DNA of 51,645 bases from Chloroflexota bacterium (GTDB lineage: Bacteria > Chloroflexota > Dormibacteria > Dormibacterales > Dormibacteraceae): NCBI GenBank assembly GCA_005881025.1, contig VBFO01000044.1:29716-81360 (forward strand). Direction: 5' to 3'. The translations under genes were made by a program, and so were the position numbers. The notes under the pieces were generated by a model. It was not told the DNA's origin, made no database searches, and saw only the letters and a list, made by a program, of their open reading frames with translations. Below are positions 27,717 to 36,452 of the stretch, one piece after another (the stretch's first letter is position 1; each line of letters begins with the position of its first letter).

Positions 27717-28600
27717 GCCGCCACCTCTTTGCCCGATGCGACCTCGGAGAGGATGCCTTGAGGCCGCACGAGCAGGACGACGATCAGGATCGCGAACGCC
27801 ACGACGTCCTTGTAGGAAGGGTTGATGACGGAGGCCGCGACCTCGCTCGCCAACCCGATCGTGACCGCGCCAAGCATCGCTCCGTAAGGCTGGCCGATGC
27901 CACCGAGCACAGCGGCGGCGATGATCGGGACCAGGAAGTTGGCGCCGGTGACCTCGCTGAAGGTCGCCGTGTTGAGCACCAGCACGACGCCGGCGATCCC
28001 GCACAGTGCGCCTGACAGCAACCATGCGACGTCGATCACGCGGTCGGTGGCGACGCCGCAGCTCCGGGCCAGGCCGGGATTGGTCGCGGTGGCCCGCATG
28101 GCCTTGCCGAGTCGGGTCCGCGTCGACAGCAGATGCACAGACACCATCGCCACCACCGCGATGCCCATGATCGCGAGCTGGCTCCCGGTGAGGATCATGC
28201 CCGCGAACGTGTACGAAGCGCTTGCCGAAACCTCGTAGCTGAAGAACGTGGGCCTGAACACCGCCAGCAGGACGTTCTGGATGATCAGGCTCATCGCGAT
28301 CGTCACGATGATCATCCCGAAGAGCCTCGTTCCCCTTCGCACGAACTGGAAGTACACGAACCTGTTGAGGAGCATCGAGAAGACTGCCCCGAACAGGGCT
28401 GCCATCAACAGCGAAAGCCAGATGTCGACCCCTGCGTGATTGGCGATGTAAGCCGCGAACGCGGACGCGGTCATGACGTCGCCGTAAGCGAGATTCAGGA
28501 TGTTCGTGACGCTGAACTGCAGCGTGAAACCAACCGCGGCGATGGCGAGGATCGAGGCTGTGATGAGCCCGAACCCGATCGCCGGTACCAGCTGGCTCAT
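27713..28600 (-). CDS. Branched-chain amino acid-type ABC permease (LivH-like)
   Basis: VTNILNLAYGDVMTASAFAAY, RLGKAMRATATNPGLARSCGV. Confidence 0.9.
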   Translation of the reverse strand: MSQLVPAIGFGLITASILAIAAVGFTLQFSVTNILNLAYGDVMTASAFAAYIANHAGVDIWLSLLMAALFGAVFSMLLNRFVYFQFVRRGTRLFGMIIVTIAMSLIIQNVLLAVFRPTFFSYEVSASASYTFAGMILTGSQLAIMGIAVVAMVSVHLLSTRTRLGKAMRATATNPGLARSCGVATDRVIDVAWLLSGALCGIAGVVLVLNTATFSEVTGANFLVPIIAAAVLGGIGQPYGAMLGAVTIGLASEVAASVINPSYKDVVAFAILIVVLLVRPQGILSEVASGKEVAA

Positions 28601-28642
28601 GCTCGAGCTCGGCGCCGGGGACCGTGGTGCAGGGTCGTCAGG

Positions 28643-29971
28643 CTAGGCGTACTTTGCGATGTCGGCGGCGCTGACGATGTCGAGCTGCGGGTTCGAGCCA
28701 TCGGTAGCGTATCCGGCGACCTGAAAGGCGCCGGACGAGTTGTGGTACTTGTCGAGCACGATCGGACCACCAGCTCCCACGTAGTGGATCTTCTTGCCCG
28801 CAGCAAGCGCGTCCTTGCCCTCCTGGTATGAGTGAACCTCGGTGGCTCCGGGTGAGTCGGCGACCACGTTTGCGATCTGTTGATTGAAGAAACTGGGGTC
28901 GGGCGTGTTGGCCATGATCATGGCCAGGGCCATGGTCACTATCGCGTCATAGTCGGTCTGCGTATATGGATCCTGTGCCCACTGGTCGGGCTGCGGGATC
29001 TCCGAGGCGGAAGCCAGCAGCTCGGTGTTGAAAACCTTCCATGCCGGTCCCTGTGATGGAGCGTACGGCTGGGCCGCGGCGTAGATCTGAGCCAGGTTGG
29101 CCTTGCCGATTGCACCGCCCACCGCCTTGATCCAGGCCGGCTGAATTGTCGGTTCGGTGCCGATGACGGGGATCAGGCCGTGCAGCTGCTGCAGCTGGCT
29201 CAGGTAGGCGGCGTCGGTCTGCGGGTCGGCCTCGGTGAAGATCACATCCGGGTTGGCCGCGACGGCAGCCTGAACCTCGCTGCGATACGAGCTCTGGTCG
29301 AGGGCCAGCGACTGGTTCAGCACGATCTGCCCACCCAGCTTCTTGAACGTGCTGACCAACGTCGGCACATTGCTCTGCGAGCTGAGGTCGCTGCCGAAAA
29401 CCGCCGCTCCCCTCCGGTAGCCCTTCCGGTAGGCGTAGATCGCCATCGCGATGCCGGCGGCATCGTCGGGCGGAGTGAGGCGCCAGAAGTAATCGTTGCT
29501 GTTCTTGTCGAAGGCGGCCTGTCCGGTGTCGGCGAACATCGGGATGTGCGCCCGGTTGATGATCGGCACCGTCGCCTGGGCCTCGTCTGAGCTCGGCCCG
29601 TTCATGCCCACGAGGTTGGAGGTGGTGGCGATCATCTTCTGTGCGGCGGGCACCGCGTCAGCCGGATCGCCGCGGGTGTCGACGGTGATGCATTGAACCT
29701 GGTGCCCGAGCACCCCGCCCGCTTTGTTTATGAGGTGGGCGGCAACTATGCAGCCCGCCTGCATCTCCGGCCCGAAGCTGGCGTCAGGACCGGTGAATGG
29801 GTTGAAGCTGGCGAAGGTGAGCGTGCCGGTGTACGTCTTCGGCGTCGCGGATTGCGTGGTCGAGCCGCAGGCGGCCACCGTCACCACGAATGCCACCGCC
29901 ACTGCGACTCGCCCGTTCAAAGGCGCGAGCCACCAAGTCCCTTGAGCCCGATGCGGTAATTTGTCCGACAA
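28643..29971 (-). CDS. Branched-chain amino acid-type ABC substrate-binding lipoprotein (LivK-like); start uncertain
   Basis: Lipobox VAACGS; periplasmic binding fold NPFTGPDASFGPEMQAGCIVAAHLINKAGGVLGHQV; the called TTG start is only ~8 nt from the predicted TSS. Confidence 0.87.
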   Translation of the reverse strand: MSDKLPHRAQGTWWLAPLNGRVAVAVAFVVTVAACGSTTQSATPKTYTGTLTFASFNPFTGPDASFGPEMQAGCIVAAHLINKAGGVLGHQVQCITVDTRGDPADAVPAAQKMIATTSNLVGMNGPSSDEAQATVPIINRAHIPMFADTGQAAFDKNSNDYFWRLTPPDDAAGIAMAIYAYRKGYRRGAAVFGSDLSSQSNVPTLVSTFKKLGGQIVLNQSLALDQSSYRSEVQAAVAANPDVIFTEADPQTDAAYLSQLQQLHGLIPVIGTEPTIQPAWIKAVGGAIGKANLAQIYAAAQPYAPSQGPAWKVFNTELLASASEIPQPDQWAQDPYTQTDYDAIVTMALAMIMANTPDPSFFNQQIANVVADSPGATEVHSYQEGKDALAAGKKIHYVGAGGPIVLDKYHNSSGAFQVAGYATDGSNPQLDIVSAADIAKYA

Positions 29972-30014
29972 TTGCGAACGTTCGGACTATAAGCGCGGCC
30001 CGTAATGGTGTCAA
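29961..30014 (-). promoter_or_regulatory. Strong sigma70-like promoter of the liv/DUF1989 operon with operator-like palindromes
   Basis: Minus strand TTGACA (30009-30014)-N17-TATAGT (29986-29991); palindromes GAACGTTC (29976-29983) and TTGTC-C-GACAA (29961-29971). Confidence 0.65.
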
Positions 30015-30047
30015 GGAACGCCTTGCCGGCCGTAGGGGAGGCGTCCA

Positions 30048-30442
30048 GTGTCGACGATCCGAAGGCTGCGGATCCCTGATCACCTGCCCGAGCCCATCAG
30101 CCACTGCACCGATGCGGTCGTGGCGGACGGCCGGATCTGGATCTCGGGAATGCTCGCCCTCGACAAAGAGGGGACCCTGGTCGGTGGTGACGACGTCGTG
30201 GCGCAAGCAGAGCGCGTTCACGAGAACATCAAAGCAGCGCTCGACAAGGGGGCGCGGGTTTTGAGGACGTGGTCAAGGTGACCGTCTACTTGCGCCGGAT
30301 CGGAGATCGGGCAGCGGTCAACGAGGTGCGGAAGAAATTCTTCGGCCAACGCCGGCCCACCAGCACGCTCGTGGAGATCTCGGGCCTTGTGATCCCGGAG
30401 GCGCTGATCAAGATCGACGCGGTGGCGCGCCGGCCGAGCTAG
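30048..30442 (+). pseudogene. RidA family protein, frame-disrupted (1-nt deletion relative to intact frame)
   Basis: Frame 1 ...HENIKAALDKG then ...GAGFEDVVKVTVYLRRIGDRAAVNEVRKKFFGQRRPTSTLVEISGLVIPEALIKIDAVARRPS* in another frame; join at the G5 run 30248-30252. Confidence 0.8.
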
Positions 30443-31689
30443 GCGGTGTGGGGCCTGTGCGCCTCTCTAAAACCGCCACGCAATCGGTAGATGGCGTGCT
30501 CGATCAGCCTGCGCCTCGGTGTCCGCCAGCAGCGCAACGAGTGATGCGACTCGTGCATCAAGCACAGGTTGCACGAGGTGCAGGCAACCGGTCCTCGGCG
30601 ACCGGCGGCGAGTCTGACCACAAGGTCGGGCTCGCGGATGAATGGGCGCGCCATGGCGATGAAGTCCGCGTCGCCGCGCCCGAGAATCGATTCCATGGTC
30701 GCCGGAAGCCGCATCCCCCCGACCAGGATGATCGGCACCGTCACCTGCTTGCGAAGCTCACGAGCCAGGCCAAGAAAGTAGGCCTCCGGGCGCGCAGGCG
30801 ACAGGAGCCGGTGCAGCAACAGATCCCGCAGGGCGCGACTCGGACCGACCGCGACATATTCTTTGGCCGAGTCGCTCGGAAGGCTCATCGCGTTGCATGA
30901 AACCTCAAACGCGTCAGCGCCGGCGGCGGCCAGCACAGCACCTCGCCGCACGCCTTCGGACAGCTGCATCCCTCCCTCGATCGCATCCTGGAGCCCGAGC
31001 TTGACGGTGACGGCCATGCTCGCGGGCACTTCGCGGCGCACCGCCTTCAGGACCTCTACGAGGAGCCTGTCCCGGGCCTCGGGCGTGCCGCCCCAGGCAT
31101 CAGCCCGATGGTTGGTCACGGGAGACGAGAACTCGCTGATCAGGTAGCCGTTTGCCGCGTGGATGTGCACCCCGTCGAAGCCCGCCTGCACAGCGCGCCG
31201 GGCGCCACCGGCAAAGGCCTCGATCGCCTCCACTATCTCGGGTTCACCCGCCGCCTCCACCATGCGGCCGGTCAAAGCGTTGGGGATCGGCGACGGCGCC
31301 AGCGGACGGTTGTCGGGAACCCTCGACTGGCTGCCTGCGTGCGCGATCTGCGCGAACACCTTGCCGCCGTGCCGGTGCACGGCGCCCGTCAGCCGGGTGA
31401 GCCCGGCCACCATCGAGTCGGAGTGGATCCCGACCTGGCGCGAAGCGTAGCGGCCGCGCGGATGGCAGAACATGTGGCCGCTCAGGATCAGGCCGACCCT
31501 GTTCCTGGCCAGCTCCGCGTAGATCGCAACCAGCTGGTCGGTGATCTCACCGCCTTCGCCCGCGGCCGTCTCGGAGGTGCCGGCACGCACGATCCGATTG
31601 GCGATCTCTACCGGGCCGATCCGACCCGGCCGCCACAGCCCACCCGCTTCGAGATTTGATATGGCTGAAACGTTAGCGACCCGGCTCAC
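30439..31689 (-). CDS. Old yellow enzyme family NADH:flavin oxidoreductase with C-terminal Cys cluster
   Basis: HIHAANGYLISEFSSPVTNHRADAWGG, FAQIAHAGSQS, CTSCNLCLMHESHHSLRC. Confidence 0.9.
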   Translation of the reverse strand: MSRVANVSAISNLEAGGLWRPGRIGPVEIANRIVRAGTSETAAGEGGEITDQLVAIYAELARNRVGLILSGHMFCHPRGRYASRQVGIHSDSMVAGLTRLTGAVHRHGGKVFAQIAHAGSQSRVPDNRPLAPSPIPNALTGRMVEAAGEPEIVEAIEAFAGGARRAVQAGFDGVHIHAANGYLISEFSSPVTNHRADAWGGTPEARDRLLVEVLKAVRREVPASMAVTVKLGLQDAIEGGMQLSEGVRRGAVLAAAGADAFEVSCNAMSLPSDSAKEYVAVGPSRALRDLLLHRLLSPARPEAYFLGLARELRKQVTVPIILVGGMRLPATMESILGRGDADFIAMARPFIREPDLVVRLAAGRRGPVACTSCNLCLMHESHHSLRCWRTPRRRLIEHAIYRLRGGFREAHRPHTA

Positions 31690-31705
31690 TGCATCAGCCT
31701 CGAGC

Positions 31706-31735
31706 TTTACAGCCTCACTGAAGCGTGCATAAAAT
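31706..31735 (+). promoter_or_regulatory. Sigma70-like promoter of the BMP transporter operon
   Basis: TTTACA (31706-31711)-N18-TAAAAT (31730-31735). Confidence 0.55.
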
Positions 31736-31743
31736 CACGAACG

Positions 31744-31761
31744 GCACCCGCTTTGGGGTGC
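31744..31761 (+). promoter_or_regulatory. Leader hairpin upstream of the BMP gene
   Basis: GCACCC-GCTTTG-GGGTGC perfect 6-bp stem just downstream of the predicted TSS. Confidence 0.4.
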
Positions 31762-31785
31762 GCGTTTGGAGGGAGGCTTTCGAGC

Positions 31786-32877
31786 ATGAGACTCATCAGG
31801 ATCGTCGCTTTGGCCCTCGCCGTTGCGTTCTCCGTCACTGCGTGCGGCAGCACCTCCACTGGCACCGGAAGCAACAAGCTGAAGGTCGCGTTCATCTGGG
31901 TCGACCCCGTCAACGGATCGGGGTGGACCCTGCAGTGGGACCGCGCCCGGCAGGCGCTCGAAACGCAGCTCGGCGTGCAGACGACAGCCGTCGGCCCGAT
32001 CGCCGAGAGCGCCGATGTGATCCCGGTCTACGAGGACCTGATCCGCAAAGGCAACAAGATGATCTTCGCGACCGCGTTCGGCTACCAGCCGTTCACGACT
32101 CAGGAGGCCAAGAAGCACCCTGATGTGAAGTTCATCGGCATCGGGCCAAACACGCAGGCGCATCTCGACAACGTCTCGACCGTCTACGGAAACCTTTGGG
32201 AGGCGCGCTTCGCCACCGGCGTCGCCGCGGGCCTCGCCACGAAGACCAACAAGATCGGCTTTGTCGCCGCGCACACGATTCCGTCGGTAGTCGCCGGCAT
32301 CAACGGCTTCGCGCTGGGCGTGCAGTCTGTCAATCCAAAGGCGATCGTCAAGGTCACCGTCACCAACACCTGGTACGACCCTCCGACGGAGACGACGGCA
32401 GCTAACTCCCTGATCCAGGCCGGCGCGGACGTGACCGCCCAGCACGAGGACTCGACCGCGACGCTGCTTGCGTCGGCGGCCGCGCACATCTTCAGCATCG
32501 GATCAGAAGCCGACACGCATGACGTCTCCCCCACCGCCTACCTGACCGGCACCTACTACGACTGGAGCAAGTACGCCCTCGACCAGGTGACCGCGCTCCA
32601 GAATGGCTCCTGGAAGGCGGACGACTACTCCGGCGACCTCGAGTCCGGCCTGATCGCGGTCGGTCCGGTCAACTCAGCCGTCTCCGCCGACACCCAGGCC
32701 AAGGTTGCGCAGGCGATCGCCGATCTCAAGAGCGGCAAGATCAAGGTGTTCGCCGGGCCGATCTACGACAACGCCGGCAAGCTCCAGATCCCGTCTGGCA
32801 CCACCTGGACGGTCGGTGACATTTACACGAAGAGCACGTTCTTCGTGAAGGGAGTGGACGGCAAGGTCAGCCAGTAG
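31786..32877 (+). CDS. BMP family ABC transporter substrate-binding lipoprotein (nucleoside/purine)
   Basis: Lipobox SVTACGS; KVAFIWVDPVNGSGWTLQWDRARQALE; SD GGAGG upstream. Confidence 0.9.
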   Translation: MRLIRIVALALAVAFSVTACGSTSTGTGSNKLKVAFIWVDPVNGSGWTLQWDRARQALETQLGVQTTAVGPIAESADVIPVYEDLIRKGNKMIFATAFGYQPFTTQEAKKHPDVKFIGIGPNTQAHLDNVSTVYGNLWEARFATGVAAGLATKTNKIGFVAAHTIPSVVAGINGFALGVQSVNPKAIVKVTVTNTWYDPPTETTAANSLIQAGADVTAQHEDSTATLLASAAAHIFSIGSEADTHDVSPTAYLTGTYYDWSKYALDQVTALQNGSWKADDYSGDLESGLIAVGPVNSAVSADTQAKVAQAIADLKSGKIKVFAGPIYDNAGKLQIPSGTTWTVGDIYTKSTFFVKGVDGKVSQ

Positions 32878-32891
32878 CACCGAGCCAGAAT

Positions 32892-34412
32892 GTGGGGCTG
32901 ACTAATCAACACAACATGGGGGCGGCTTCGGATCCCGGGGCCGCCTCCGACGCAGCGCGTGGGGTGCTGGAGGCGAGGGGGATCACCAAGTCGTTTGGCG
33001 ACCGCCTCGCCAACGACCACGTCGACCTCACCGTTCATCGTGGTGAGATCCGCGCGCTCCTCGGCGAAAACGGAGCCGGCAAGACCACGCTCATCTCGGT
33101 CCTTTGCGGCCAGTACCAGCCCGACGGAGGCCTGGTCACCGTGCACGGTCGGACGCTGACGCTGGGCTCGCCCCGTGCCGCGCTGCAGGCGGGCATAGGC
33201 GTCGTGCATCAGGACTTCCGCCTGGTGCCCCGCTTCACCGTCACCGAGAACGTCGTTCTTGGCACCAAGGCCTGGGGCGGGCCCAAGGACGAAGACACGG
33301 TCGCTGCCCAGGCGTCGGCGGCAGGCTTTCGGCTCGACCCGCGAGCTCCCGCCTGGGCGCTCAGTGTCGGCGAGCTCCAGCAGCTCGCGATCCTGAAGCT
33401 GTTGTTCCGCGGGCTCGAGATCCTGATCCTCGACGAGCCGACAGCGGTGCTGAGCCCGCCACAGGCGGCCGAGCTCTTCAAGTCGATGCGAACGCTGGCC
33501 GCCGCCGGCAAATCAATCATCTTCATCACCCACCGGCTGCGCGAGGTGGGCGCGGTGGCGAGCGAGGTGACCATCCTGCGGCAGGGCAAAGTGGTCGCCG
33601 ACCGCGCTGTCGCCGGGCTCGACGCTCAGCAGATGAGCGTGCTGATGATCGGCTCCAGCGACGCGGGCGGCAGGGTCGAGACCAGGCCAGGCGCTGCCGG
33701 CGACGTGGTGCTGAGGCTGGAAGCGGTCACCGTCGAGGGCAGGTCTGTGAGAGCGCTTGACGACATGCACCTCGAGGTTCGCAGGGGTGAGATCGTGGGT
33801 GTGGCCGGCATCAGCGGCAACGGTCAGACGGCGCTGGCCGAGGTCGCGGCGGGAATCATCCGGCCGGTGTCGGGGCGGCGGGAAAGCGCGGCGGCGGCGG
33901 TGGCCTACATCCCGGAGGACAGGCTCAACCGAGGCCTGGTCGGAGCGATGTCGGTAACCGACAATCTGGCCCTGCGTCGGTACACGTCCAGGGCGATGAG
34001 CCACCCGCTATGGATCTGGACCGACCGCATGACCGCGCTGGCGCGGCGGCTGATCGACGCCTTCAACATTCCGGTCCGAAAGCCCAGCACTCGTGTCGCG
34101 GACCTCTCCGGCGGCGGGTTGCAGCGTGTCCTGCTCGCGCGAGAGCTGTCCGAGCAGCCGGACCTGATCATCGCCGCCCAGCCGACGCGTGGCCTGGACG
34201 TCGCTTCGGCAGCCATGGTGCGTGAGCAGCTCGTCCGGCACCGGGATCGTGGAGCTGGCGTGATGCTGATCAGCGAGGACCTGGACGAGGTGCTCGAGCT
34301 CTCGGACCGCGTTTTGGTCCTTTTCAAGGGCGCAGTCGTGGGAGAGTACTCGCGCGGCAAGCTCAACCGGGCCGAGATCGGGCTACGCATGGGCGGCGAG
34401 GGTGCGGCCTGA
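32892..34412 (+). CDS. ABC transporter ATP-binding protein with two ATPase domains (nucleoside importer, YufO-like)
   Basis: GENGAGKTTLISVLCG, LILDEPTAVLSPPQ, AYIPEDRLNRGLVGAMSVTDNLAL, LSGGGLQRVLLARELSEQPDLIIAAQPTRGLD; start may be 32916. Confidence 0.92.
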   Translation: MGLTNQHNMGAASDPGAASDAARGVLEARGITKSFGDRLANDHVDLTVHRGEIRALLGENGAGKTTLISVLCGQYQPDGGLVTVHGRTLTLGSPRAALQAGIGVVHQDFRLVPRFTVTENVVLGTKAWGGPKDEDTVAAQASAAGFRLDPRAPAWALSVGELQQLAILKLLFRGLEILILDEPTAVLSPPQAAELFKSMRTLAAAGKSIIFITHRLREVGAVASEVTILRQGKVVADRAVAGLDAQQMSVLMIGSSDAGGRVETRPGAAGDVVLRLEAVTVEGRSVRALDDMHLEVRRGEIVGVAGISGNGQTALAEVAAGIIRPVSGRRESAAAAVAYIPEDRLNRGLVGAMSVTDNLALRRYTSRAMSHPLWIWTDRMTALARRLIDAFNIPVRKPSTRVADLSGGGLQRVLLARELSEQPDLIIAAQPTRGLDVASAAMVREQLVRHRDRGAGVMLISEDLDEVLELSDRVLVLFKGAVVGEYSRGKLNRAEIGLRMGGEGAA

Positions 34413-35510
34413 ATGGCCTTCTCGATCCGGCTCGAGCGCCGGCTGAATGCGCCGATGGCGATGCGGATCGCGGTGCCTGTGGCCGCGGTCGCCGGCGGGT
34501 TGTTGGCCGGGGGGGTCGTGATGGCGCTCGGCGGGCACGACCCGATCGACGCGTACGGCTCGATATGGGAAGGCTCCCTCGGTTCGAGCGACGGCTTTCA
34601 GAGCACCCTCATCAAAGCCTGTCCCCTCGTGCTCACAGGGCTGGCAGTCGCAACCGCGCTTCGCGTCGGGCTCTGGAACATCGGTGGCGAGGGCCAGCTC
34701 ATCGTCGGCGCCACCGCCGCCACCGGCGTCGGACTCTACGCGGCTTCGCTGCCGGGGCCGCTGCTGCTGCCGGCGATGATCCTGTCCGGCTGCGCGGCCG
34801 GGGCGGTGTGGGCGGCGATCGCCGCCGTCCCGCGGGCGCTGATCGGACTCAACGAGATCATCGTCACCCTGTTCATGAATTACATCGCCATCCTGCTGAT
34901 GGACCACCTGATATTCGGTCCGTGGGGCGACCCGAAGGCTTTCGGATTCGCGTACTCGAGACCATTGCCGGATGCCGCCGTCCTGCCGCTGCTGCCCGGC
35001 ACCTACGTCCACGTCGGGATCGTGATCGCGCTGCTGGTGGCGGTCACGGCGTGGTGGTTGATGGAGCGGACGCCGTGGGGCTTCTCGGTGCGGGTGTCGG
35101 GAGGTAATCCCCGGACCGCTGAGTACCTTGGGCTGCGCATCAGCCGCCGGATGATCATCGTGCTCGCCCTTTCGGGCGCAATCGCGGGCCTGGCCGGGGC
35201 GATCGAGCTCACCGGCGTCACCAACCGCCTGCAGGATGGGATCTCGGTCAACTACGGCTACTCAGGGGTGCTGATCGCGTTCCTGGCGCGGGGCCGGCTG
35301 CTGGGGGTGGTGCTGGCCGCGTTTCTGTTCGCCACCCTGGTGGTCGGCAGCTACGCGCTGCAGACGACCGGCGTCGCCCAGCCCATCGCCACGATCATCC
35401 AGGCGCTCATCATCGTGTTCCTTCTCGCCGGCGATGCCGCGCTTGCATTCCGACTGCGGATCACGCGCACGAGGCCCCTGCTGGAGCCGGCGCAGGCGGG
35501 TGCCGGCTGA
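34413..35510 (+). CDS. ABC transporter permease (nucleoside importer, YufP-like)
   Basis: ATALRVGLWNIGGEGQLIVGA, LNEIIVTLFMNYIA. Confidence 0.9.
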   Translation: MAFSIRLERRLNAPMAMRIAVPVAAVAGGLLAGGVVMALGGHDPIDAYGSIWEGSLGSSDGFQSTLIKACPLVLTGLAVATALRVGLWNIGGEGQLIVGATAATGVGLYAASLPGPLLLPAMILSGCAAGAVWAAIAAVPRALIGLNEIIVTLFMNYIAILLMDHLIFGPWGDPKAFGFAYSRPLPDAAVLPLLPGTYVHVGIVIALLVAVTAWWLMERTPWGFSVRVSGGNPRTAEYLGLRISRRMIIVLALSGAIAGLAGAIELTGVTNRLQDGISVNYGYSGVLIAFLARGRLLGVVLAAFLFATLVVGSYALQTTGVAQPIATIIQALIIVFLLAGDAALAFRLRITRTRPLLEPAQAGAG

Positions 35511-36436
35511 TGAGCTTCTGGTTGAACTCGCTGAGCGTGGGCATCGTGCTGGGAACACCTCTCGCCTACGCCGCGCTAGGCGAGTTGATCGCCGAGCGTG
35601 CCGGGGTCATGAACCTAGGAGTCGAGGGGATGATGCTGATGGGGGCTGTGGTCGGATTCATCGTCACGCTGGGCACGCACAACGCGGTTGCCGGCTTCGC
35701 GGCGGCGATCGCCGCCGGTGCCGCGCTCGCCTCAGTGCACGCGGTGATGACGGTGGGCCTGCGCGTGAATCAAATCGTGATGGGCCTCACGCTGACCATC
35801 CTCGGCGCTGGCTTGTCGGCGTACATCGGCACCGGGTACGCAGGGCGCAGACCGGGGGCAGGCGTCAGCGCGATCGCGATTCCGGTCCTCTCCCAGATTC
35901 CGCTGCTTGGCAGCGTGCTCTTCAACCACGACGTCTTCGTGTACGCGGTGCCGTTCGTCGCGCTTGGAATCTGGCTGCTGCTGTACCGCAGCCGGTTCGG
36001 CCTCTGGCTGCGGGCAGCCGGCGAGCAGCCAGGTGCGGCTGATGCATCTGGCGTCCCAGTGTTTCTGATCCGGTACCTGGCCGTGATCGCCGGCGGCGGA
36101 TTCGCCGGACTCGCCGGCGCCTACTTCTCGGTCGTGTACACGCAGACCTGGGCGGAGGGCATGACCAGCGGCCGCGGGTGGATCGCGATCGCACTGGTGA
36201 TCTTCGGGACGTGGGATCCGATAGTGGTCCTGCTAGGCGCCCTGCTGTTCGGATTCGTCGACGGTTTGAACTTCCAGCTCCAGAGCGTCGGCGTGCCTGT
36301 TTCTACGCACCTGCTCGCGATGATGCCGTACGTCTTCACGCTGATCGTGCTGGTTTTCGCATGGACCCGACTGCGCCATCGCCGTGTCGGCATGCCGGAG
36401 GCGCTGGGGGTTCCTTATGAGCGCGAAGCCCGTTGA
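35510..36436 (+). CDS. ABC transporter permease (nucleoside importer, YufQ-like)
   Basis: TPLAYAALGELIAERAGVMNLGVEGMMLMGA, QIVMGLTLTILGAGLSAYIG. Confidence 0.92.
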   Translation: MSFWLNSLSVGIVLGTPLAYAALGELIAERAGVMNLGVEGMMLMGAVVGFIVTLGTHNAVAGFAAAIAAGAALASVHAVMTVGLRVNQIVMGLTLTILGAGLSAYIGTGYAGRRPGAGVSAIAIPVLSQIPLLGSVLFNHDVFVYAVPFVALGIWLLLYRSRFGLWLRAAGEQPGAADASGVPVFLIRYLAVIAGGGFAGLAGAYFSVVYTQTWAEGMTSGRGWIAIALVIFGTWDPIVVLLGALLFGFVDGLNFQLQSVGVPVSTHLLAMMPYVFTLIVLVFAWTRLRHRRVGMPEALGVPYEREAR

Positions 36437-36452
36437 CCCGGAGGAGGACGAG

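Noticed and set aside
30240-30270. Programmed -1 ribosomal frameshift in ridA
   Set aside because: Codons AAG GGG preceded by C do not allow good re-pairing in the -1 frame and no stimulatory structure is evident; homopolymer indel is simpler.
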